The notes below the pieces were generated by a model that saw only the letters and a program-made list of their open reading frames with translations, was not told the origin of the DNA and did not search any database. Below are positions 1 to 10,208 of a DNA stretch of 64,000 bases, one piece after another (position 1 is the stretch's first letter; the number at the start of each line of letters is the position of its first letter). A program made the position numbers and the translations under genes. The stretch covers positions 1,507,626-1,571,625 of the forward strand of contig NW_006763134.1 of NCBI RefSeq assembly GCF_000264905.1. Direction: 5' to 3'. Source of the stretch: Stereum hirsutum FP-91666 SS1. Its lineage: Eukaryota; Basidiomycota; Agaricomycetes; Russulales; Stereaceae.

Positions 1-738
1 GATTTGCCGCTGCTTTCCCCCTCTGACTTGGACCTCATGGTGTCTCCACTGCACGCCATCACGCTCGCCTCTCATTTGCATACGGTCGAAGGTTATCACG
101 TTTTGCCAATCGCTCGGCCCATCGAACTCAAACGCGTCGTCGACAGTCGTCCCGGGGTCGTCAGTATGACCCGCCTCATCCATCCAACCCGCGGCCAAAT
201 CGATATCATATGCAGTTCGCGCCTTAACTCCACACACCCTCTCGTCTACTGCCCATGCTCATTGCTCATGAACTTCTTGACGGCGGACGGGCTGGCTGTC
301 TCTTATCCGGCGTGGACTTTTCGCGGGCAGAGCGTTCACACCGATTTACTCCCTGGCTCGTCGTCGGCACAAGACTATCAGTCAAAAGTGATGGACTGGG
401 GCTGGGTGACCACACCACAACCCGTGATACAGGTTGGTTCGTCATATTTCGGCCCGCTACACGTGTCCGGTGGTTTCGAGATTGTATGGCGAACTGACGA
501 CACAGCTCCGTAGGGTTCCGCGTTCCATCCAAGTCAGCGATCATTCGATGACGAGCACTGCTTCCGCATGTGTTTCGGCACCCCTCATCCCGTTCAACCA
601 CTCCCTCGAGCGGAATCCACGATTTGGGTAACGACAGATGGTGACATGCAAGACGATGCAGAGAATGACTTCGATGGTCACGTCGTCCCAAGTTCTGTAT
701 ACAGTGATGAAGTCTCGGTGCTCGAGAAATATGTGTAG
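1..738 (+). pseudogene. Partial, probably broken copy of the F-box/nucleotidyltransferase-like family
   Basis: The window starts inside this gene. The first 170 codons resemble the downstream gene at 925-2157: both have a PSDLDL / PTDLDI segment, then a run ending in MNFLTADGLAVSYP versus MNCLTADGFAMAYP. The reading frame meets TAG at 511-513. Beyond it, the same frame reopens and encodes DDEHCFRMCFGTP, which aligns with GDEGCLGMPF of the neighbour, and ends at TAG 736-738. An intron at about 433-505 would match the intron position of the neighbour, but it enters another frame, so a frameshift near 541 would still be needed. I therefore call it a probable pseudogene; a missed intron could rescue it. 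Function is unknown. Confidence 0.5.
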
Positions 739-924
739 CGTGGCTTGCACAATTTAATTCCACTTGAAATATTGCGTCACCCTTTCGGATGTCTCACTGC
801 GCTGATTAATTTTCTTCTTAAAAGCTTCGAGTGGCATGTTCTGTAGTTGTCCCTCTCTCGGCAACTTCACAGGTGCGTAAATCTCTATGCGCAGTCATTC
901 GATGCTAACGTTTGAGAGCACAGA

Positions 925-2157
925 ATGTGTTCGTCTTTGCCACCCGACACGGTCTCTGCATACGCTAACCCTGTGCACCACCTGTCGACGAATCGTGGAA
1001 TATCACAGTACCTCGCGGACATGATACTCGGCCACCTTCCCCTCGTCGACATGTCAATCTTGCGGAAGGCCAATAAATTCTGGTACTCGGTGGTTCGCAA
1101 CTTTCTTCGGCGTAAACATCGCTCGGTTCTGCGTGAGTATGTAACGGACGACATCGCGCTTCGCTCCCTCATGCGGGTGACCCGATCAGTCATATCCGGG
1201 TCCGAGGCGCTGGACTATTGCCTTCACGGTACACTCAACCCTTCGTTCACTCCGACCGACCTCGACATCTACACAAACTGCATCTACGCCATTCTAGTCG
1301 TGCGCCATCTCATGAAGCACGAGGGCTACGAGTGGATTGCGAGCGCCGATAGAGAGGATGATAATGAGGAGGAATGGGTGGAAGAGTACGGTGGTGCCGT
1401 GATATCTTGCTCAACCCTGGTCCACCGCGTCCGTGGAAGGAAAATCCAGGTGGTGTGTGTGTCCCGTCTCTTTTCGCTGCATCAGACGGCGTTTTTCTGG
1501 GGGACTCTTGTCATGAATTGTTTGACGGCGGATGGCTTCGCGATGGCATACCCGACCCTGATGACGATAGGCAGAGGTGCGCTGATTCTGATGATCTAAC
1601 CGGTGCGGCTGACAAATAAGTTTGTTTGCAGGTCTTGTGTCGCCGATCAATATTCCAAAACCGGTGATCGATGAGTGCATCGCAAAGTACGTGGGAAGGG
1701 GATTTGATATAGACGTATTCTCTCGAAATGTGGTGCGCATTATTATCTCCTCGTGTTCGCCCCATTCCACTAACCATGATATTGTTCGCGTATAGATATC
1801 TGCAGACAGTATCACGTCTGGCGTCGACGACGGAGCTCCATCAATTACGGTGTGTTCGTTCACGGTCCCCGCTTTGAACGCTATCTGACCCTGGCTTTTG
1901 TCAAGACACTGGCGAAAAGGCACAAAAAAGACACCATTCTGTGGAACTGCCCTAACACGTACAGAGAATGGGGTGACGAGGGCTGTCTCGGTATGCCCTT
2001 TGACTCGGGTCCCGAAAGGGCTCCCGATTGGACGAACGGTGGTACCGGCTGGGTGATGGGCGGGCACGACTGTGGAGGAGAGTGCGACTATAAGAGTGTG
2101 CCCCGAGTTTGGTGGGAAACAAAGATTGTTTGTGAGTGGGACAAGGAGATGTTGTGA
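925..2157 (+). CDS. F-box-like protein of an agaricomycete-expanded unknown family
   Basis: Proposed exons 925-1576, 1632-1686 and 1806-2157 give 352 residues. The first intron (GT at 1577, AG at 1631) is well supported; the second join is the one that keeps frame and places KQYHVWRRRR before YGVFVHGPRFERYLTLAF. Residues about 30-70 (LADMILGHLPLVDMSILRKA) look like a degenerate F-box. The next block (GSEALDYCL, PTDLDIY) resembles the core of a nucleotidyltransferase-like fold, with the DLD acidic pair; I infer this only from the motif. Large families of this kind exist in Agaricomycetes without known function. It follows a related broken copy, so this is a small local duplication. Confidence 0.6.
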
Positions 2158-2369
2158 GGTTTCTAGCCTGTCTGTTTTCACCCATGCTGCTCTACTCGGC
2201 CGCCCTTGTGCAATATGAATGTGTTGCTCCTGCGCATATGTTTTTTTTTTGGGTGGAGCCTTTCGTGCTTGAAACAGCCGCATCACAGCACAGCCTGCGA
2301 TGGTATCTCAAACATCCGCGTATCGGTATAAGAACTTGTCGGCGGCCCGATTCTCATGAGTCGTCAAAT

Positions 2370-3438
2370 ATGTCGACTGTCTCCGGTACGTTGTCCATGT
2401 CTAAATTGCACCTGCGCTCTGACATGTTCGCCAGCTACCGACCTTTCAACCCGAGGAGGTCTGTTCAGTGCGTACGCAGACACCCTCCTGTCAGCCTCAG
2501 TCGACGATGCCTTCAACTATATCAGATTGGTATCGAATTCTGGAGGGTCCGCTCCCGCAAGCTATCCTTTCGCAGTGCTGGACAGTAGAACGGCGAAACC
2601 CTTGACACTTACGGTGAGGGGTGTTGTGCAGGATTTTGCATTAGGCGACGAAGGTGACGGCGGAATGTGAGTTTCGCTTATTGCACTTTTTGCCCAGCCA
2701 GCAAAACTTTGTTGACTGACAAAAAAACAACAGGCATCCATCCGGTTTTGGTGGCTGGGAGCTGATAGCCTTTACAAGGCTTGTCCCCGGTTACACCGCT
2801 TGGTATGACCAATTTCGTGCGCAAATGCGCGGCATCGCAAACATCATACAGGCTATTTTTCTGCACCTCGGTCTCCCCCCCCCGGCCAATACCATCGACC
2901 TACCAACGGCTCTAGTTCTGAGGAGACGTTTGCTACCAGGAGACTTTCATCCGGAGGTGCAAGTACGGGCGTGTGATGGTGAGCTCTGCGCGGCTCGCGA
3001 TGGCGACTTAGACGTTGGAGATTTGGTAGACGTTTCAGCGTGGTTCGATATCGCCGTGATGAAAGGGAGCGATGGGATCCCTAGGACTGCGGTTTTCCTG
3101 GCGTTTGACCGCGTTGTACGGATTAGGCGACAAACGGAAATAGAGATGATGGTACGTTGCCCGATTGAACCTTTTTGTTCAGGTGCTCATCTATAGGCAG
3201 GATCGGGTTGGGCTGTTTGAGCCTTCGCTGATTGCTTCGAGGTTTGATTACGTTTACGGGGAGAATTTAGGGTGGACAGTCTTCGACTATCTGAATGACA
3301 TCGGTGCGTACTAACAGCTCTTCGCTGGGTCTCTCTGATATGAACCGTCCTATAGCCGCGACCGACGAGGAAGCACTGACAATCGCCCGCGAGGGAAACA
3401 AGAACAGGGAGGGTGTACTGCGATCGGGTGACATATGA
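2370..3438 (+). CDS. Unknown protein, first copy of a tandem duplicated pair
   Basis: Five exons join cleanly in phase: 2370-2385, 2435-2666, 2734-3151, 3183-3303 and 3356-3438 (289 residues). The first exon is only 16 nt (MSTVS plus one base). The protein has no signal peptide, membrane segment or recognised domain. Shared with the next gene are a segment around WELIAF, an alpha-helical stretch (MRGIANIIQAIFLHLGLP) and a block GDLVDVSAWFDIAVM...DGIPRTAVFLAFDRVVRIR. The next gene repeats the 16-nt first exon and the order of blocks, so both arose by tandem duplication. I do not recognise the family. Confidence 0.72.
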
Positions 3439-3597
3439 ATAGATGATGGCTATTTGTACGGGTGTAGACACGTTACATGTACAATCAACTGTATGCGAGC
3501 GTGCTCTGAGCGTTGTTTCCTTGGCACGTGTGTGAATTGTGGAAAAGCGCCACATCTTCGTCTCTACCACTCTCTCCTCGCGTGCGACTGTGCTTCG

Positions 3598-4553
3598 ATG
3601 GCTGTCATAAACGGTAAGCCGACCGCAATGTTACCTCGTTCTGTTCTAATATGTAGGCAGACGATAAACGACGCCTGACTCTGGTCGATGTATCAAGATT
3701 CTCCGATGCATGGACTGGGCGTGCAGCGGTATTGCCCACCTGCGAAGCCGAACTCAGCGAGTGGTTCTCACTGGCTCTGAACGAGGCGAGGACGGGAAAC
3801 AGCTACCCGCTTCATATCGTTCGCGCTGGAACAAACGAAGATGTTCGTTTGTGGATTCAAGGTGTGGTTTTGGAAAGACTGCTGAGAAATGAGGGCAGCA
3901 AAGGCTTGTAAGTACCATTGTAAAGCTCTCGTGCTATGCTTACACGAAACAGAGGCCTAGATGATGAAGTCGAGCCCTGGTTTGGGTGTCAAGGAATACG
4001 ACTCGGTGCTGGGTGGTCCGATTGGGGCCCCGCGTTTAAGAAACAGATGGATGCGATTCGAATGATCGTAAATTCTGTTTTTCTCAAGCTCGCATTGCCA
4101 CAACTCGACACAGACGTGCCAGAAACGCTATTCTTGCGGCATGTGACGGAGGATTGGGGTGGCGTGCCTTTCGGTGTACAGAGCTTGACTGAAGATGGAC
4201 ACGTATGCGAGTGCAGTAAGGGTATGATGTCCCGGGGTGACGTTGTCGAAATGAGGATTATTCCGCAGGTCGTGTTGGTAGTTGGACGAGACGGATTGCC
4301 GCGTACAAACATCTTCTTTGACTGGGATAAAATCGTCAAGATTCGCGACCGGTCTTGGTTTTTAAAAGTGCGTTTCCCCTTATCTCAAAGTTCGTAACCT
4401 CACCATGCGCAGATGGATCCCCCTGGTCGCTGGCTAGCCACCGAATGGAGAGGGGGTCACCACGTTGGTGCTCCAGCGTTTGAAGACATAGATTTCAAGC
4501 GTAGGGGTCCACTCATCAATTACTATTCACTGGATCTGATGCGCGCACTATAG
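3598..4553 (+). CDS. Unknown protein, second copy of the tandem duplicated pair
   Basis: Four exons: 3598-3613, 3661-3907, 3953-4367 and 4413-4553, encoding 272 residues. Like its upstream neighbour it starts with a 16-nt exon (MAVIN plus one base) and then reads DDKRRLTLVDVSRFSDAW. The central helix (MDAIRMIVNSVFLKLALPQL) and the block GDVVEMRIIPQVVLVVGRDG followed by LPRTNIFFDWDKIVKIR match the first copy in place and spacing. It lacks an intron equivalent to the last intron of the first copy and its C-terminus differs. The intergenic gap is only 159 nt. No known domain is visible. Divergence is high, so the duplication is old or fast evolving. Confidence 0.72.
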
Positions 4554-4854
4554 AAGGCACTCTCAGCGACAACATGATTGCACAGTTACTCGCTAAGACT
4601 TCAGGTTCAGGACGTCCGCTATTAGACAGAAGTATAGACGCTCAGAAAAAGTTGAGCGGTAGAATAGTCGTAGAGCGAAATACCGAGACTGGATACCGAA
4701 TGTGTGAGGAAGGGGAAGGGGATGGATGATACCGTGTGGCGAGGGTGGTGTTGACGAGCCGCTCATGTGGAATTGACATGCTATGGACTAAAAGTGGCGG
4801 ATTATGTTGGAAGTACGTAATGGCATGTGGGTCTGTACAAAGTGTCTGCAATAA

Positions 4855-4889
4855 GGGACCAGGTGCCGCCCGGAGGGCAAGTGTATCCC
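4855..4889 (+). repeat. 35-bp direct repeat, copy 1
   Basis: Begins GGGACCAGGTGCCGCCCGGA and continues through GGGCAAGTGTATCC. The second copy lies 483 bp downstream at 5338 with one internal mismatch (C/G at the eleventh base). Nothing coding is associated. Confidence 0.8.
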
Positions 4890-5337
4890 AAACGACGATA
4901 TTCCAGTCGACCTGCCCCATTGGGACGGACTCTTAGTACACTAGCAGTGCCTCTCTGCGCCGTATTCTGAATGTCGATGTAAAGGACACGATGGCAATGC
5001 GCACAAAAGTGGGCACTGTGCTCTCACCTCGTGGCCTGCAGCTGTGGCGAGATTCAGGGAGTGTTACAGTACTCAAGTGCATTAGCACTGAAGTTCAAGC
5101 CGAGCGCAAGCTCGCCACTGAAACAACACTGAAAGATGGTCGTGGCATCCACCACTTGTTCGAAGAGTGGGTCGTTAGTACTAGCGGCTAGTAATTTTTA
5201 TCGCGCTCTTCAAACTGGGCGAAGCCCTGCCGCGAGAGTGGCCCGCCGTCTTCATTCCGTGAAGCCAAATTGGCCAGAAGATACAACATGAATATAATGG
5301 ACAGCTGAAGGCCGTGGTCGCTAATCGACCCATAGGT

Positions 5338-5372
5338 GGGACCAGGTGGCGCCCGGAGGGCAAGTGTATCCT
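5338..5372 (+). repeat. 35-bp direct repeat, copy 2, inside a 10-bp inverted repeat
   Basis: Same repeat as at 4855. This copy is bracketed by GACCCATAGG (5328-5337) and its exact reverse complement CCTATGGGTC (5370-5379), which could form a stem with a loop of about 32 nt. The first copy is not bracketed in the same way. Confidence 0.75.
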
Positions 5373-5540
5373 ATGGGTCTTTGGGTAGCGCCTCCGCAAA
5401 AAGAAAGGCCTAAATGCGGATACTTGTACGATACGCCACAGCCACGTAGCTTGATCCATGTAGTTTGCAGTCATACGGGAGTTGTCAGCTTCCACCATCC
5501 CGCACCGGGCACGATGGTCGCGCACTGTGAAAGACAGATA

Positions 5541-5640
5541 GGGTGAAATTCAGCTAAATTTAGGGTGAATTTCACGTTTCACCCAATTTTTGGTGACCGC
5601 TGCTAGACCTACAGATGGCTTCATTGAAATTCACCCAAAC
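5541..5640. repeat. Left cluster of GGGTGAA/TTCACCC motifs
   Basis: Within 100 bp the motif occurs in both orientations: GGGTGAAATTCA at 5541, TAGGGTGAATTTCAC near 5560, TTTCACCC near 5577 and TGAAATTCACCC at about 5624. The GGGTGAA...TTCACCC pairs form short palindromes. Confidence 0.75.
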
Positions 5641-6699
5641 TTTGCAGGGAACAACAAACCTCTAAGAGATCAAGATAAACTCAGGTATAAATATAACAGA
5701 GCAAGATATACCATGAGGTTGACTCTGTCAACGTCGAAACTGTACAGTACAGGGTGCTGTGAATCGAGACTGCGAACTCGAAGGGCGGTGGCCACAAAGC
5801 ACAACAGAGTGGCGTAGCTCTGTGGTGCCGATGACGTCATAGCCGAGTCCCGCTCAGCTTCACTCGACTCGATGCTCTTTGCTCTCTGCAACCACCACCA
5901 CTAACTCTGGCTTCTCATTGACGTCGAACACAGCTCTCCTTTTGATATAGTTATACTCTAGTATGTCTTCTGGCCGCCGTTCACGCCTCACGCTTTCCCT
6001 GTAGCTTGCCTTTCCTGTCTCTGTACTATGATCTCAGTCCTTGAAACTTGACACTTGCATTCTCGCTGACAAGGAACGCGATTCAACTCTCCTCGGTAAC
6101 GATTGGGACAGGAACGTAGGGAAATTGTCGGAGACGTGGATTCTAAGGTTACTTCAAAGGTGCAGTCGTCCTCCTCTTCCCATTTTTTCCCGCTTTCAGG
6201 AGCACTATGTACTTCATAGTTAGATACAGTATAAGTGGAGATTGCTTGCTACTTCACAAGCTATCCAGGTACGCCACTTGCCACACCAATCTCGCCCCCC
6301 TCGGTTATCGTGCTTATGATGTCGGTCATATATTGATGCACTTGCTGACCCTTGACAACTCTCGACTTTCTTCCATCTCTCTCATGTCATTTCTTCCATT
6401 CTCTCTCTCCCTTCAGCCTCTCGATAGAGTTATATCTTGCTGTTTAACTTTTATGGAGGGTGGACCCGCTGAGGTAGGTCACCGGTGTGGCTTCTCAGTA
6501 TATTGTACTGTGTAGGAGCATGCTACCCCTAATGTATTACTGTACACACATAATTCCTAATTAATCAAATTTCTCTCGTGTTCCTTGTTCTCTCGGGTGC
6601 CCAAACAAATAGACTCGCAACACATCAGCAGGGTCTAAGCTGAGAAGTGTGAAACGGCAGCCATACCTCCTACATAGAGTCAGCCCAAGATACGTGGAT

Positions 6700-6876
6700 T
6701 TTCACCCGAACCCTGATTGAAATCTTCGGGTGAAAACGAAAACAAACACTGTGAATTTCACCTAAACTTTTCACCCAAAATTGAGGTGAAGCCGATATCC
6801 GTCACCTAAGAATTGGGTGAAAATCCCATGCGTCTTCGGGTGAAAAATCAGGGTGAAATTCACCCAATGCGTACCC
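6700..6876. repeat. Right cluster of GGGTGAA/TTCACCC motifs
   Basis: A denser array of the same heptamer in both orientations, including TTTTCACCCGAA, TCGGGTGAAAACG, TTTTCACCCAAAATTGAGG, TTGGGTGAAAATC and the perfect palindrome GGGTGAAATTCACCC at 6851-6865. With the left cluster it frames about 1.1 kb of non-coding sequence. Confidence 0.75.
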
Positions 6877-7230
6877 CCCAGTGGGTCCCTCAAGGGCCTC
6901 AGGGCATGTTTTCCAATAATACTTATCCCGGCGCTGTTTCCCTTATACGGCTACTTTCAGCAAGGGTTCTATATCGTCCGGCTGCAGTAACTTTATTCAC
7001 TTACTAGGGTCACACAACCTAACGGAGTCCCCAAAGATGCGTCCTGCAGAGCCTTGTTCTGCTATGTTTAGTGCACCTATCCGGCTCATCAGTCAAGCCC
7101 AGTGTACCCTATATCCTTACTCTAAAGGCGCCCACGTCTCGCACAGAGCAACGATCATCGTTCCTAGTCACTTGTCGCATTTGTCCAATTGCAAGCTCCT
7201 AAGCTCTCGCTATTGCTTTCATTGTGCTGA

Positions 7231-8719
7231 ATGGCTCCGTATTGGGAAATTTACGAACAAGAACTCCATGACAAAGGCTTCGGCTTTCCCGTATGGCACG
7301 CTGATCCTAGCCAAAACGGGTTCGAGGGTGGGTTCGAGGTGAAAATTGGTGATGTAGGATACATGTCGTCAGTCGCCTGCTCTTTGTTCAGTATTGAGAC
7401 TCATTAGTACTCATTGTTCTATTCACTCATATTCAACTGCAGAATGGGCAAATTTCATCGTGTCTTCAATGTTTGTTATGGCGACACTCGCTTCGACCAA
7501 TACGGCAGTCTGCGGTCTGAAGATGACCCAGCCTATTACCCCAACATCTTTGGAGTACCACCAAATCATCAACCATTTCAGCCTCCGCAGCGACATTGGA
7601 CGACACTGGAGGGGGATGTTCCAGAGGTGTTGAGTTCACACAGTATTGGCGTGAGGAGGACAGGTGTAGAGATGGGAATCCAGCCGATGAATTCGTGCGT
7701 AAACTTCTCCTGAAGCTCGATTGCAACAAAAGACACAACTGATGTACATCCTTGGCTACAGTCCCGTCTCCGCGAGTGTTGGCTTCGAGGTCACTGCTAG
7801 CAAGAAGAGGAGCGCCGTACTGTTCTTTCGCGAGCCAGGTTCATCGGAGCGCTTAAAAGCGCTTCCCTCGTTACTCCGAGAGTACGCCGAGCATCTCTGG
7901 GAGACCTGGGACGACTTCACCGCCTCCATTCCTCAGCATAGTCGACATGGAGGTTTCTTGTTTTTGGTATATGGCCATGTCAAGACTACATCATGGGCTT
8001 CGATGGTTTTAGAGCATGATAATGATCGATCCAAAACAACCTCTTTCAACGTCGCTGTTCCTATCGTGGGTTCACTCAATTTCCACCAGAGTCACCAGTC
8101 TCAGGTCCTCAGTGTATCTCCGATACCCAATCACGGTCCCCAGACTCCTCGAGGCCAGCTCGAACACCCCCATGACATGCCTTGTAACCAGACTGTGTTT
8201 ATCCGTCGTCTCACAAGCGCGAATCGATCACTTCTAGCCAAATTTCGCGGCATACAAACTGCGTCCCGGAACTCGAAATCTAGAGCAATCCCTCAACCGC
8301 CACAACTTGGAATGCACAACTGGAGCTCCGTGGAATATGAAGCTCCCACAACGCGCGACTCGGATATGCAATGGTTTTCAAGTGCATCCAGCCGTCGTGA
8401 AACTTTGCCAGCCACTCCTTCCGATAGCGCAGATCCCGACCACCCACAAGAATTGGTCAGCAGTCAGAACATAAGTTATATTTCGTGGTAGTGCTGATAC
8501 CCCAGACAGAGACCCGATCCTCTCGAATATCTGCTTCAATATATTCTCGAGGTAAATCTTCTTGCTAAACAATTGTTTCATTGACTCACCGCCGGCCTGT
8601 TCTGGCAATTGAAGAATAATGAAACGGCTTTCCGGGCCAGTGTCTCAGATGATGATGTTGACAGACTAAGACAGGTTCGCTGTACTTCCATGTCCCTTAA
8701 TGTGTTGTCTGAACTTTGA
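7231..8719 (+). CDS. Agaricomycete lineage-specific unknown protein
   Basis: Exons 7231-7364, 7443-7694, 7762-8455, 8510-8551 and 8615-8719 join in phase (408 residues). The start MAPYWEIYEQELHDKG and the blocks GFPVWHADP, GKFHRVFNVCYGD, ASVGFEVTASKKRSAVLFF, LREYAEHLWETWDDF and GFLFLVYGHVKTTSWASM are typical of a large mushroom-specific family I have seen only as hypothetical proteins. The C-terminal part is Ser/Pro-rich with DPLEYLLQYILE and an acidic DDDVDRLRQ near the end. The last acceptor is a less usual AAG, and the last exon could instead splice on towards the next gene, so the C-terminus is the weakest part. No signal peptide or membrane segment. Function unknown. Confidence 0.65.
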
Positions 8720-8918
8720 CGGCTTTCAGATATATCGGCTTACGTTTCCGTATCACGAGCCGGAATACCATGATATGATAGAGAGGCTAGCGCCGCCCAT
8801 AGTATTCACAACCAAATCCACCGCCGTATTGGCGCTTAACACCACCCTTTGTTGGTCGCACACGGGCGAGGCTGTTGTCGGTCCCAAGACGTCAAATGCC
8901 CAGCTACTACACGAACCC

Positions 8919-10208
8919 ATGGATTCCGATGGCCCTAAGCATGAAGACATGTCTACATCATCTTCGAGGGCCATCGAGCCAGAGGTACGTGAGAGGCCGT
9001 CAACTGACACGATTCCCCTCCTACCCCGCAGAGCACTAATATCAACTACTTGACTCACACGCTGGTAGATTACCGACATACAGGCCGAGGTGGCTTCGCC
9101 TGGGCACGTCAAGGTGGAAGAGGATTTATCGGACGCTCACCTTGTGAAGACGGAAAACTCAACCAGGCCCCACATCGAAAGTGGGGCGCTGTCAGGGGGG
9201 ACGTATGAGCCGAGGACGGACGAGAGCTCGTTCAACGGTGTGATGCCGCCATGGTCACCGCCGGCCCAAACGTCCGCAAGCAACCCTGGTGAAGCTGGTT
9301 ATGGGGGCAAAGTGTCGATACGTGGGTCGAACCGTCATTCGTTGGGGAGCGCGTCGTCGTCGCATTCGTCGATTTCGGGTCAGAGGCTGTTTGAAAGGCC
9401 GGGGAGCTGGAGGCCTGAACTCAAGACGCCGAGGTCAGGGCGGGATTTGATTATGGCGGCGAAGAGGGCGAAGTCGTTCCCTCGAGGTGCGTCTCATTCT
9501 TCATTTCATTCTCAGTTTTTCATATCTACTTCATTTCAATACTATCTTTTCACATTTTTGTTTCTCCAATCATATACCTATCGATAATCGAACACGGAAT
9601 CTGACCCCATTCATCCACTCTGCGCACAACGAATTGAACTCGCAGACTCAGGCCCCCACACCCTCAACACCTACATCCGCATCACCCCATCCTGCGACTC
9701 CCCCTCAACCTACGACCTCCGCCTCGACCTCTCCCAAATTCAATTCAAAGACCTCAAACGGCCCGTCGTTGCGTACGACCTCGCGCAATTTGCGACCGAA
9801 CCGCCCTCAAAGTTCATGCGGCTCTCGCACTCCCGTATCCCATGGTACATCGACGTGTATCCGCAGAACGCGGTGGGTGTGACGCTAATCGATCTGTTTT
9901 CGACGATGCATGGGTGTTTGTATCAGAGGATTGAGGAAATCGATTTTGAGAATACGGAGATGGGGGAGGAGGATAGGGCGAAGATTACAGCGAGTCGGAG
10001 GGAGAGGGTGGGGGGGTCGAAGGAGGAGGTGGAGCAGGGGGTTTTGATGGTGAGTTTTATTCGTGGGCGAGTGTACGTGCGAGAGGCTGATGCTGGCGTT
10101 ATTATTTTGGCTGTGTAGATCGACTTCTTGCGACGCGACTGTATCTTCCTAGGCTTGAAGGGAACAGACAAGGAAGGCGTCTACGAGATGAGGACTCGTA
10201 AGGCATGA
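8919..10208 (+). CDS. DUF6699 domain protein with a disordered N-terminal half
   Basis: Exons 8919-8984, 9069-9486, 9646-10049 and 10119-10208 join exactly in phase (325 residues). Residues 1 to about 160 are Ser/Pro/charged and probably disordered. Residues about 165-315 resemble the fungal DUF6699 domain: YDLRLDLSQIQFKDLKRPVV, then SRIPWYIDVYPQN, AVGVTLIDLFSTMHGCLYQR, a charged insertion and the final strand DFLRRDCIFLGLKGTDKEG. The domain is common in Agaricomycetes and has no assigned biochemical role. The start Met at 8919 is chosen because it opens a short first exon ended by GTACGT; an upstream start or fusion to the preceding gene cannot be excluded. Confidence 0.7.

Larger units (their letters stand above)
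4554..7230. other. Gene-poor stretch with repeats
   Basis: No coding region can be supported in these 2.7 kb; open frames are short and show no spliceable homologue. The stretch holds a 35-bp direct repeat (about 4855 and 5338) and two clusters of the heptamer GGGTGAA/TTCACCC (about 5541-5640 and 6701-6875), annotated separately. This suggests decayed mobile-element sequence. Confidence 0.6.

Noticed and set aside
1411..2286. Long minus-strand open frame opposite the F-box-like gene
   Set aside because: It is a shadow of the plus-strand gene, whose splice sites and family motifs are consistent; the minus translation has no domain.
9487..9882. Plus-strand open frame rich in Thr/Pro/Ser
   Set aside because: It overlaps the DUF6699 exon in another frame and begins inside the intron; the in-phase DUF6699 reading is clearly better.
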